Below are positions 1-8,330 of a stretch of 16,131 nucleotides of DNA, in pieces (position 1 is the first letter of the stretch; each line of letters opens with the position of its first letter). The notes beneath the pieces were generated by a model. It was given only the letters and a program-made list of their open reading frames with translations. It did not search any database and was not told the DNA's origin. The stretch spans positions 1 to 16,131 of the forward strand of contig JAGAHP010000033.1 in assembly GCA_017627015.1 (NCBI GenBank), in the 5' to 3' direction. This DNA is from Bacilli bacterium (GTDB lineage Bacteria; Bacillota_I; Bacilli_A; RF39; UBA660). A program made the translations under genes and the position numbers.

Positions 1-50
1 AAAATATCAATTTCTACTTTCTTTTTTTCTGTCAATTGTGTATAATTCAT
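1..50 (-). CDS. 5' end of a possible IS30-family transposase (partial)
   Basis: A reading frame starts with ATG at 50-48 and runs off the left edge after 16 complete codons, MNYTQLTEKKKVEIDI. A good Shine-Dalgarno (AAAGGA, seven bases before the ATG) supports translation. IS30-family transposases often begin with a short Tyr-Thr-x-Leu-Thr-Glu segment followed by a charged helix leading into the HTH domain, and this start fits that pattern. Sixteen residues are too few to be sure. The upstream DNA is clearly richer in G+C than the rest of the window, which fits acquired DNA. Alternative: the start of any small HTH or unknown protein. Confidence 0.4.
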   Translation of the reverse strand, partial: MNYTQLTEKKKVEIDI

Positions 51-51
51 A

Positions 52-86
52 TTGGAGTCCTTTCCTTGGCGGGTGGGCTCTTTTTA
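52..86 (+). terminator. Possible plus-strand hairpin with T-run
   Basis: On the plus strand GAGTCC (54-59) can pair with GGGCTC (75-80, one G-U pair) and is followed by TTTTT. The loop is large (about 15 bases), so this is a weak intrinsic terminator, or a structure that limits read-through toward the purA operon. On the minus strand the same bases form the leader of the putative transposase gene. Confidence 0.25.
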
Positions 87-93
87 TTGTATC

Positions 94-119
94 AAAAAAC
101 CACACCAAGTGGTGCGGTT
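94..119 (-). terminator. Strong intrinsic terminator downstream of the purA operon
   Basis: Read on the minus strand, AACCGCACC and GGTGTGGTT pair through a short ACTT loop (119-98, one G-U pair) and run directly into six T residues (99-94). This is the most stable hairpin seen in the window. It would stop minus-strand transcripts from purA and the pyrophosphatase-like gene, or transcription entering the putative IS element. Confidence 0.65.
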
Positions 120-135
120 GAAATTACAATTTAGG

Positions 136-161
136 AAAAGACTAATTAATTAGTCTTTTTT
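136..161. terminator. AT-rich palindromic terminator after the pyrophosphatase-like gene
   Basis: AAAAGACTAATT (136-147) is the exact reverse complement of AATTAGTCTTTT (148-159), a perfect 24-bp palindrome directly after the TAA stop at 162-160. The T-run is longer on the plus strand (six) than on the minus strand (four), so it could act in both directions, with the hairpin at 98-119 as backup for the minus strand. Confidence 0.6.
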
Positions 162-492
162 ATCTTATTATAATATGTTCAAAATAAGCTTCTTGAAATT
201 CTGTCAATGCATCAATTTGATCATCTGTATAATTTTTACCATCTGGCACTACAATTAATTTGTCATCATTATCATTAGTTCTATGTATAATTGCGATGCA
301 TTTTCCAGTATATTCAGAAACTGGTTCAAATAATCCTAGAAGATATGCATCTAGTTCTTCTCCATCTCCACTAATTGTACCAGGAACATACCCATAGTTA
401 ACAGGATATATAAAACCATGTTTTGGATGTTTAGAACCAAATGGTCTATCTATTTTAATTAATAATTCTTTATTTAAATATTCTTTATTCAT
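160..492 (-). CDS. Short inorganic pyrophosphatase-like protein
   Basis: This 110-residue cytoplasmic protein resembles the N-terminal and central part of family I soluble inorganic pyrophosphatases, which hydrolyse PPi to phosphate. Seen are the opening RPFGSKHPKHGFIYPVNYGYVPG (quoted as RPFGSKHP...YPVNYGYVPG) and the signature GDGEELDAYLLG near residues 42-53, matching DGDPLD of the enzyme family with the middle Asp replaced by Glu. Further on, TNDNDDKLIVVP corresponds to the later metal-binding Asp pair. At 110 residues it is well short of the usual ~175, but a compact class of this kind is common in Firmicutes. The ATG lies two bases past the purA stop, and its SD (GAGGT) is inside the last purA codons, so translation is probably coupled to purA. 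Activity on PPi is not certain. Confidence 0.8.
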   Translation of the reverse strand: MNKEYLNKELLIKIDRPFGSKHPKHGFIYPVNYGYVPGTISGDGEELDAYLLGLFEPVSEYTGKCIAIIHRTNDNDDKLIVVPDGKNYTDDQIDALTEFQEAYFEHIIIR

Positions 493-493
493 T

Positions 494-3269
<2,776 letters not shown>

Positions 3270-3277
3270 ATTATCAC

Positions 3278-3988
3278 CTATATAATACTTTCTAACGCAA
3301 CTAATGCCATATTATCTAACTTAGATTCTCTATCTTCCGCACTTAACTCCTCTTTTTTATAGTGTGAATCTACAACTGTTAATAAACACGCTGCTTTTTT
3401 GTTAAATTTTTCTGCTAGATAAAAAAGTGCAAAACTTTCCATTTCTGCTGCTATAACATCATTAGGTAATCTATCTAAAAGTACTTTTATATCTTTAACG
3501 TACCAATCAAAGCAATCAGTAGACATAACATTACCTTCTACTAGATTTATTCCTAATTTTTTTGCTGCTTCTTTTAATTTATCATTTACATCTTTACTAG
3601 ATTCAGTTTCATTTACTTTTTCATTATTTAATTCATAAGAGAAATTACTTTCTGTATAACTTTTATCTACTAGTAGTATATCTAATAAATTTAAGTCTTC
3701 TGAATATGCTCCGCATGAACCTAATCTAATTATTTTATCTACCTCATAAAATTTAAATAATTCATATGCGTATATTCCCATACTAGGTATTCCCATACCA
3801 TGTGCCATGATAGTTACTTTTTTTCCTTTGTAAGTACCAGTATATGCATATATATTTCTTATCTTATTAACAAGTTTAGGATTATCTAAATACTTTTCCG
3901 CAATTGCCTTTACTCTAAGTGGATCACCACTCATTAATACAGTTTTTGCGATATCTCCAAGATTTGCTTCATTATGAGCTGTTGCCAT
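3278..3988 (-). CDS. deoD: Purine-nucleoside phosphorylase, DeoD type
   Basis: DeoD splits purine (deoxy)nucleosides with phosphate to free base and (deoxy)ribose-1-phosphate for purine salvage in the cytoplasm; the family forms hexamers. The 236-residue length is standard. Seen are His5, GDPLR (21-25) and Arg44 and RLGSCGAY (88-95) of the phosphate site, MGIPSMGIYAYEL, and EMES (182-185) of the nucleoside site. The catalytic Asp is Asp207 in TVVDSH, with a supporting Arg220, equivalent to Asp204 and Arg217 of the E. coli enzyme by alignment by eye. The ATG at 3988 follows AGGTGATTAT. It is the first gene of a transcript that continues into the surface-protein gene. With PurA and RdgB nearby it belongs to the purine housekeeping theme of the window. 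Confidence 0.96.
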   Translation of the reverse strand: MATAHNEANLGDIAKTVLMSGDPLRVKAIAEKYLDNPKLVNKIRNIYAYTGTYKGKKVTIMAHGMGIPSMGIYAYELFKFYEVDKIIRLGSCGAYSEDLNLLDILLVDKSYTESNFSYELNNEKVNETESSKDVNDKLKEAAKKLGINLVEGNVMSTDCFDWYVKDIKVLLDRLPNDVIAAEMESFALFYLAEKFNKKAACLLTVVDSHYKKEELSAEDRESKLDNMALVALESII

Positions 3989-4006
3989 ATAATCACCTCT
4001 ATTATG

Positions 4007-4035
4007 ATTATATCACAGGCAAAAAAAAAGGACAA
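4007..4035 (-). promoter_or_regulatory. deoD promoter with -35 inside the upstream terminator
   Basis: TATAAT (4012-4007) is preceded by TGA, an extended -10, and stands 17 bases from TTGTCC (4035-4030). That -35 hexamer is the 3' arm of the terminator hairpin of the preceding small gene, so one sequence serves both elements. Confidence 0.75.
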
Positions 4036-4044
4036 TTATTGTCC
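4021..4044 (-). terminator. Terminator of the small 75-aa gene, stop codon in the loop
   Basis: Minus strand: GGACAA, loop TAA, TTGTCC, then nine T (4044-4021). The loop is exactly the TAA stop codon of the 75-residue protein, and the 5' arm encodes its last Gly-Gln. Confidence 0.85.
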
Positions 4045-4263
4045 TAATGATTTATTTCCTAAAACTAAAGTATGTGATCTTTTCTTATCACTTTCATGTT
4101 CTTGTAAACATTTAAGTGCTTCATTATATGTTTCTTCACTTCTTAGCATTTGATATAAAGTAAGCATTAATTGAGTTTGACAAGTTTTATCATTCATATC
4201 ACTATATTCTATCTTATCTATAGCAGCAAAAATATCATTTGTAACTTTTTCAAAACTTTTCAT
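4036..4263 (-). CDS. Small hypothetical protein (75 aa)
   Basis: Not recognised. The protein is small, soluble and probably mainly alpha-helical, with a charged N-terminal half, two Cys residues and a Lys/Arg-Ser-rich C-terminal region ending GNKSLGQ. No signal peptide or membrane span is seen. It has real-gene features: an SD (AAGG with a T-rich spacer) before the ATG at 4263, its own -10 upstream, and a tight terminator whose loop is its stop codon. It stands between a metallophosphoesterase and deoD as a single-gene unit. No function can be inferred from the sequence. Confidence 0.75.
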   Translation of the reverse strand: MKSFEKVTNDIFAAIDKIEYSDMNDKTCQTQLMLTLYQMLRSEETYNEALKCLQEHESDKKRSHTLVLGNKSLGQ

Positions 4264-4302
4264 AAAAAACCTTCTTTCTAATCATTGGCGCCTTTTAATA
4301 AT

Positions 4303-4313
4303 ATCATATGTTA
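4303..4313 (-). promoter_or_regulatory. Probable promoter of the small 75-aa gene
   Basis: Minus-strand TGATATTAT, at about 4308-4300, is a near-consensus extended -10 (TATTAT with TGA). No clear -35 is visible; the T-run of the previous terminator lies there. A GGCGCC palindrome (4288-4293) falls just after the expected start site. Confidence 0.45.
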
Positions 4314-4345
4314 AAAAAAAAATAAAGTGCTATTTACACTTTATT
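4313..4345 (-). terminator. Terminator of the metallophosphoesterase gene
   Basis: AATAAAGTG (4345-4337) pairs exactly with CACTTTATT (4329-4321) across a seven-base loop and runs into about ten T on the minus strand. It lies some 35 bases after the TAG stop at 4382-4380. Confidence 0.85.
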
Positions 4346-4379
4346 TTAATAATTTTTTTGCATTTACTCTTTTTATATC

Positions 4380-5309
4380 CTACTCTGTTATATTCTTTTT
4401 ATATTTTTTAGTATATACTTTTATATTCTTTATATTTTGATCATTTGTTATAGTAGTTATATCTATTTGTCTATTACACATACTATCAAGTATTTGATAC
4501 TTTTTAGGTGAGCTATTTGCGATTTTTGTCCATCCACCATTATGATATAAATAAGAACCAGTATTTAGTTTTTTAATACCTCTAACATCTTTTGGAAATA
4601 ACTCTCTAGAAGATGTTATTATACCACTATGTTTTGGAATCCAAACCTTATCTAAAAATGATGGTACACATCCATTATGAGTATGTCCACTCATTATTAT
4701 ATTGTAGTCTTTAACTAAATCTATATTTTCTTCTTGTTTAAATGGATCTGGACTATGAAGAAGTAATACTTTAGGTTTATCTCCTTTTACTTTTTCTAGA
4801 TTATAATTACAAAAATCATTTTTAAATACATCTTTATCCCTATTATGATAAACTCTATATGGTTCATTATATCCACCAATAACAATATTTTCTTCATCAA
4901 TTATTTCATTATTAATAAACTTAATATTATTATACATATTATAGAAATCCCATCTATCTATTTCACCTTCAGTAAAACCATATTCTTCATCATAATATAT
5001 ATAATCATGATTACCAATTACAAAATACACTTTTGATATTTCTGAAAGTTTAACTAATAAACTAGTTACTTTTGCTCTTGTTGATGATTCATCCATTAAG
5101 TGATAAGAATCTATAATATCTCCTAATAAAAAGATATAGTCAGGATTTTCTTTTTTAATAGTATATATCATAAAAGCTATATCTTCTTTAGTAGTTTTTC
5201 TAGATATATGTGTATCAGATAAACACGCTATTTTTATATCATTATTTATATAATCATTATGAATTTTTGAATATCTAACTTCAACTATATCTGATGATTT
5301 TAGCATCAT
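4380..5309 (-). CDS. Metallophosphoesterase (calcineurin-like)
   Basis: A 309-residue member of the calcineurin-like phosphoesterase superfamily, which uses two metal ions to cut phosphomono- or diesters. All metal-binding blocks are visible in order: SDTH (Asp32, His34), GD (Asp64), GNHD (Asn100, His101, Asp102), LLHSPD (His185) and SGHTHNG (His209, His211). This resembles the YaeI/YkuE type, but no transmembrane segment or twin-arginine signal precedes the domain, so it should be cytoplasmic. The C-terminal ~90 residues are basic and not recognised. The frame opens at a GTG (5315), but AGGGAG overlaps that codon and is well spaced for the ATG at 5309, which I chose; the next ATG (5306) is also possible. 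It is a single-gene unit. Substrate is unknown. Confidence 0.9.
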   Translation of the reverse strand: MMLKSSDIVEVRYSKIHNDYINNDIKIACLSDTHISRKTTKEDIAFMIYTIKKENPDYIFLLGDIIDSYHLMDESSTRAKVTSLLVKLSEISKVYFVIGNHDYIYYDEEYGFTEGEIDRWDFYNMYNNIKFINNEIIDEENIVIGGYNEPYRVYHNRDKDVFKNDFCNYNLEKVKGDKPKVLLLHSPDPFKQEENIDLVKDYNIIMSGHTHNGCVPSFLDKVWIPKHSGIITSSRELFPKDVRGIKKLNTGSYLYHNGGWTKIANSSPKKYQILDSMCNRQIDITTITNDQNIKNIKVYTKKYKKNITE

Positions 5310-5328
5310 AATCACTCCCTAAATATGT

Positions 5329-5337
5329 ATTATAACA
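5329..5337 (-). promoter_or_regulatory. Metallophosphoesterase promoter, extended -10
   Basis: TGTTATAAT on the minus strand (5337-5329) gives a consensus -10 with the TGn extension. The 17-base-spaced -35 would be TTTTAA, a poor match, in the tail of the preceding terminator. Confidence 0.6.
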
Positions 5338-5353
5338 AAAATAAAATCATTTT

Positions 5354-5377
5354 AAAAGACTGATTATTCAGTCTTTT
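5354..5377 (-). terminator. Terminator of the PAP2 gene, stop codon in the loop
   Basis: AAAAGACTGA (5377-5368 read on minus) pairs with TCAGTCTTTT across an ATAA loop; the TAA stop of the PAP2 gene (5366-5364) lies in the loop. The T-run is short (four T, then AAAA), so termination may be incomplete on this strand. Confidence 0.7.
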
Positions 5378-6011
5378 TCCATTTAATAATTGTATAAAAA
5401 TAAGTTAATAGTGTTAAAGAAATTATTACTCCACCAAGTATATCACTTATCCAGTGTACTCCAGAAATAGTTCTTCCTAAGAATACTAATGTTAATAATA
5501 ATACTGTTGAAAATAATATTAAATAATTAAATTTACTAGGCACATATTTTTTATATACCATTAATGAACTAACACATGTACATATCGCAAGCACAGTATG
5601 GCTAGATGGGAATGATGGTTCTAATTCTCCATCTATTATTATTGGTCTATAATTAATAGCAATTTTATCAAATATTAAGTATACACTAATCATTAATACA
5701 TATAATATTCCTAAACCAATTATTTCTCTATCTACTTTAAATAAACTCTTTCTTTTAAATAATTGATATATACCAATTAATCCATAGATACCTACTATTA
5801 TAAATACTAATAAACCAAATATTTCAGTTAATTTATATATAGTCATATTTGAACCAACCATATCAGCATAAGCTTTATTAATTCCAGAAAAACCTACACT
5901 AGACTTATTTGGACCTATTGCCTTAACATCAACTGTTTTAACTAAATAAACAAATACCCCACTAAATATTGTCATAATAACTGACATTATTATATTTCTT
6001 ATATTTTTCAT
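5364..6011 (-). CDS. PAP2-family membrane phosphatase
   Basis: A 215-residue integral membrane protein of the type 2 phosphatidic acid phosphatase family, which dephosphorylates lipid phosphates such as phosphatidate or undecaprenyl pyrophosphate. The three signature blocks are present: KIAINYRP (116-123), PSFPSSH (132-138) and GRTISGVHWISD with Arg180, His186 and Asp190; the His pair and Asp are the catalytic set known for the family. Five or six hydrophobic spans are visible, starting near residues 5-24, 64-84 and 97-114. In the first block the Lys is one residue closer to RP than in the usual motif. The ATG is two bases past the rdgB stop, with its SD (AAGGAG) in the rdgB 3' end. It is the last gene of the operon that starts with the DUF318 permease. 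Confidence 0.92.
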   Translation of the reverse strand: MKNIRNIIMSVIMTIFSGVFVYLVKTVDVKAIGPNKSSVGFSGINKAYADMVGSNMTIYKLTEIFGLLVFIIVGIYGLIGIYQLFKRKSLFKVDREIIGLGILYVLMISVYLIFDKIAINYRPIIIDGELEPSFPSSHTVLAICTCVSSLMVYKKYVPSKFNYLILFSTVLLLTLVFLGRTISGVHWISDILGGVIISLTLLTYFYTIIKWKKTE

Positions 6012-6012
6012 A

Positions 6013-6591
6013 TTATAACTCCTTTAACATTTCATTAATTGCTCTACCTCTATGAGATACTCTATTTTTTTCTTCTTCAGTAGCTTCTCCAAATGTTTTA
6101 TTTAAATCATTTGAATAGAATATTGGATCATATCCAAAATCTGTCTTACCTTTTTCTTCCCCTATTATTATACCATATGTTTTACCTACAAATACTTTGT
6201 ATTCTCCACTAGGATAATAAAGAACTATAGTACAATTAAAATAAGCTGATTTATCTTTACCTTCTAAATCTTTTATTAATTTATCTCTGTTAGCTTGATC
6301 ATCATGTTCACCTGCGTATCTAGCACTATATATACCAGGTGCTCCATCAAGTGCGTCACAGCATAATCCTGAATCATCTGCCATAACTAAATAATCTAGA
6401 TTTTTATTTTTTAAATAATTATGAATTGTTTTAGCTTTTATTAAAGCATTTTCTTCAAATGAATTTCCATCTTCAACTATATCATCAGTAAATCCTATGT
6501 CATTTAAAGATAAAATATCATAATTAGAAAGCATTTCTTTAAATTCTTTTATTTTATGTTTATTATTACTTGCGATAACTATTTTATTCAT
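6013..6591 (-). CDS. rdgB: XTP/dITP diphosphatase (RdgB/HAM1 family)
   Basis: This 192-residue house-cleaning enzyme hydrolyses ITP, dITP and XTP to the monophosphate and PPi, keeping deaminated purines out of DNA and RNA. Seen are the substrate loop SNNKHK (8-13), ADDSGL (71-76) with the catalytic/metal Asp, GIYSARYAG (86-94), FGYDPIF (152-158) and SHRGRA (179-184), all diagnostic of the family. Length is typical. The start has GGAGGTAGT directly upstream, overlapping the TAG of the TIGR03943 gene, so translation is coupled. Being in one operon with metal-transport genes has no obvious functional reason. Confidence 0.97.
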   Translation of the reverse strand: MNKIVIASNNKHKIKEFKEMLSNYDILSLNDIGFTDDIVEDGNSFEENALIKAKTIHNYLKNKNLDYLVMADDSGLCCDALDGAPGIYSARYAGEHDDQANRDKLIKDLEGKDKSAYFNCTIVLYYPSGEYKVFVGKTYGIIIGEEKGKTDFGYDPIFYSNDLNKTFGEATEEEKNRVSHRGRAINEMLKEL

Positions 6592-6599
6592 ACTACCTC

Positions 6600-7391
6600 C
6601 TAATACTTTAAGTTATACTGTTTCATTTTAGAACAAGAACCATCTCCATATGTATAACATGGATAAACATATTCTTCTTCATTACTTCCATCTATTTCTT
6701 TTATATTAACTACAGTAATAGGAAATATATCATGACCAGATAAATCTTTATTTCTTTCTATATAACCTTCTACCTCATACCAAGTATTACTCTTTATTTT
6801 ATGTCCATTAGCTTTTATTACGTAACCCATAAAACCAGCATCCGCAACGCAGCAGCTAACACCATATTTACCAAGTCCATATAAACCACTTGGTAAATAA
6901 TCACTATTTCCAACAGTAAATCCTTTTAATCTAATAGTTTTACCTATATAATTTTCTGCTTTTTTATTATAAGTTAAATAGTTTCCTAAATCTAAGTATA
7001 TTTCGTCATCTACATCAAAGAATGGATTATCAAAATCTAATTTACTTTCATCTATTTTAGGATCTTTTTTAGTAGGTTCTTTAGTAACTACTTTTTCTCT
7101 TTTTATATTACTTACTCTATTAGTGGATGCATTTAAAGTAAGTCTTCCATCACCTGCCATAATAAGCATTACAAGTGGAAGTAATAAAAGTAAATCACTT
7201 ATTTTAAAATGATAATGAAATTTATCACTATATAATATTACTAACCCTATTACTACAAATATAGGTACTGAACACTTTAAATATATCTGCATTTGTGGCG
7301 CAAGGAAATTCCTTAATATATTATAATGATTCACAAATAATATTATTCCAGCATATAGTAAACATATTAATCCTAAATATTTCTTTTTCAT
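6600..7391 (-). CDS. TIGR03943-family (YcgQ-like, DUF1980) membrane protein
   Basis: A 263-residue protein with two to three N-terminal membrane spans (about 5-20, 36-54, 66-80) and a C-terminal soluble domain. The segment GKYGVSCCVADAGFMGYVI, with a Cys-Cys pair near 179-180, matches the hallmark CCxAD motif of the TIGR03943/YcgQ family. That family is known as the partner encoded next to COG0701/DUF318 permeases (as in B. subtilis ycgR-ycgQ), and here the partner gene overlaps it by ATGA. Two more Cys residues lie at the C-terminus (PCY...GSC). A spacer segment rich in Lys, Pro and Asp (about 98-122) links membrane and soluble parts. It probably works with the DUF318 permease in metal or metal-ligand transport; the substrate is inference. 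Confidence 0.88.
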   Translation of the reverse strand: MKKKYLGLICLLYAGIILFVNHYNILRNFLAPQMQIYLKCSVPIFVVIGLVILYSDKFHYHFKISDLLLLLPLVMLIMAGDGRLTLNASTNRVSNIKREKVVTKEPTKKDPKIDESKLDFDNPFFDVDDEIYLDLGNYLTYNKKAENYIGKTIRLKGFTVGNSDYLPSGLYGLGKYGVSCCVADAGFMGYVIKANGHKIKSNTWYEVEGYIERNKDLSGHDIFPITVVNIKEIDGSNEEEYVYPCYTYGDGSCSKMKQYNLKY

Positions 7392-8281
7392 AATATATTC
7401 ACCACCAATGCACTTATTATAAATATAACTATAAATATTAAACTAATTAGTGTAACAACAAATTTCTTTTTGTAATTACCTAATAACACAAAAGTATTTT
7501 TTATATCTATCATTGGACCTAGTAATAGGTACGCAACTATTGAACTTTCTGTAAATGAAGAAAGTAAAGATTTACCAACAAATGAATCTGATGTTGAACA
7601 AAGTGATATAAGATACGCAAATACCATTAATACAATTATAGATAAAATATTGTTATTATTAAATGTAGTTATTACACTTCTTGGTACAATCACTTGTATT
7701 AAACTTGCGATTAACGCACCAAACATTAAGAACTTAACTACATCAAATAAATCTAATGCAGTATGCTTAATTATCTTTACAAAATTACTCTCTTTTTCAT
7801 GATGATCATGGTCACAATGTTCACAAGCACACTCTTTATCAGAATTATTAGTAGTTACATCTTGATCTTTAAATATAATTCCCATAATTGTACCAATTAC
7901 TAGCGCTACAACTATACCAAATAATAACCTATACCAAAATATTTTTGGGTCAGTTTTATAAAATGCATAATAAGTTGATAAAAGTACAACTGGATTTATT
8001 ATAGGAGACGCAAGCATAAAACTTATCGCTACATTTATAGGTACTTTTTTCTTTAATAATCTTTTTGATACAGGTATAACTGCGCAGTCACACGCAGGCA
8101 AAAAGAACCCTAATAATACTCCTACTATAGATCCTAAAAACTTATTTTTTGGAATTAATTTAGCCATTCTTTCATTAGATATATATGTCTCTATTATCGC
8201 TGAAATAAGTGAACCAAGTAATAAAAATGGTAAACTTTCAAAGAAAATTGACATAAATATTGTTGATATATTCTTTATCAT
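7388..8281 (-). CDS. DUF318/ArsP_1-family permease (YcgR-like)
   Basis: A 297-residue multi-span permease of the COG0701 family. The first half carries the conserved ACDCAVIPVSKRLLKK (CDC near 64-66) and SPIINPVVLLSTYYAF, matching YcgR-type proteins. Two bundles of spans are separated by a hydrophilic loop at about 140-165 that contains CACEHCDHDHHEKE, a likely metal-binding site on the cytoplasmic side. The second half repeats the permease fold (STSDSFVGKSLLS, LLLGPMID). It ends with TGA inside the ATG of the TIGR03943 gene. The ATG has a strong SD (AGAGGTGAT) and its own promoter, whose -35 lies in the terminator of the DUF4116 gene. It is likely an exporter or importer of a transition metal or metalloid; which one cannot be read from the sequence. 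Confidence 0.9.
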   Translation of the reverse strand: MIKNISTIFMSIFFESLPFLLLGSLISAIIETYISNERMAKLIPKNKFLGSIVGVLLGFFLPACDCAVIPVSKRLLKKKVPINVAISFMLASPIINPVVLLSTYYAFYKTDPKIFWYRLLFGIVVALVIGTIMGIIFKDQDVTTNNSDKECACEHCDHDHHEKESNFVKIIKHTALDLFDVVKFLMFGALIASLIQVIVPRSVITTFNNNNILSIIVLMVFAYLISLCSTSDSFVGKSLLSSFTESSIVAYLLLGPMIDIKNTFVLLGNYKKKFVVTLISLIFIVIFIISALVVNIL

Positions 8282-8296
8282 TTTATCACCTCTTCT

Positions 8297-8325
8297 ATTA
8301 TATAAAAAAAAGATTGATTAATCAA
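8297..8325 (-). promoter_or_regulatory. Promoter of the DUF318 permease operon
   Basis: TATAAT (8302-8297) stands 17 bases from TTGATT (8325-8320), a four-of-six -35 that lies in the stem of the DUF4116 gene's terminator. There is no TGn extension here. The same promoter, base for base, occurs at 10267-10295. Confidence 0.7.
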
Positions 8326-8329
8326 TCTT
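8297..8329. repeat. 33-bp direct repeat, copy 1 (terminator/promoter module)
   Basis: Identical to 10267-10299 over 33 bases: a -10 element, eight A, the 16-bp palindrome GATTGATTAATCAATC and TT. The copies are 1970 bases apart in the same orientation and bracket the DUF4116 gene. Confidence 0.95.
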
Positions 8330-8330
8330 T
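8304..8330 (-). terminator. Terminator of the DUF4116 gene
   Basis: AAAGATTGA and TCAATCTTT pair around a TTAA loop and run into eight T on the minus strand. The TAG stop (8333-8331) directly abuts the stem. Confidence 0.85.

Larger units (their letters stand above)
1..130 (-). mobile_element. Possible left end of an IS30-like insertion sequence
   Basis: This segment holds the putative transposase start, a GC-rich leader (roughly 55-80) and a strong hairpin at 98-119, followed at about 117-133 by the AT-rich segment TTGAAATTACAATTT, which could be the outer end of the element. The boundary is a guess: no second inverted repeat and no target duplication can be seen because the element runs out of the window. 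It lies just behind the purA/pyrophosphatase operon, a common tolerated insertion site. If it is not an IS, the segment is simply an intergenic region with a terminator. Confidence 0.3.

Noticed and set aside
4288..4293. GGCGCC palindrome in the leader of the small gene
   Set aside because: A six-base palindrome is short and without a second copy or context; not enough to call an operator.
5310..5315. GTG start for the metallophosphoesterase
   Set aside because: The GTG overlaps the SD AGGGAG; the ATG at 5309 is better spaced.
7388..7391. Mycoplasma-type code (TGA = Trp)
   Set aside because: TGA serves as the stop in ATGA overlaps at 7388-7391 and 13043-13046, and Trp residues are encoded by TGG.
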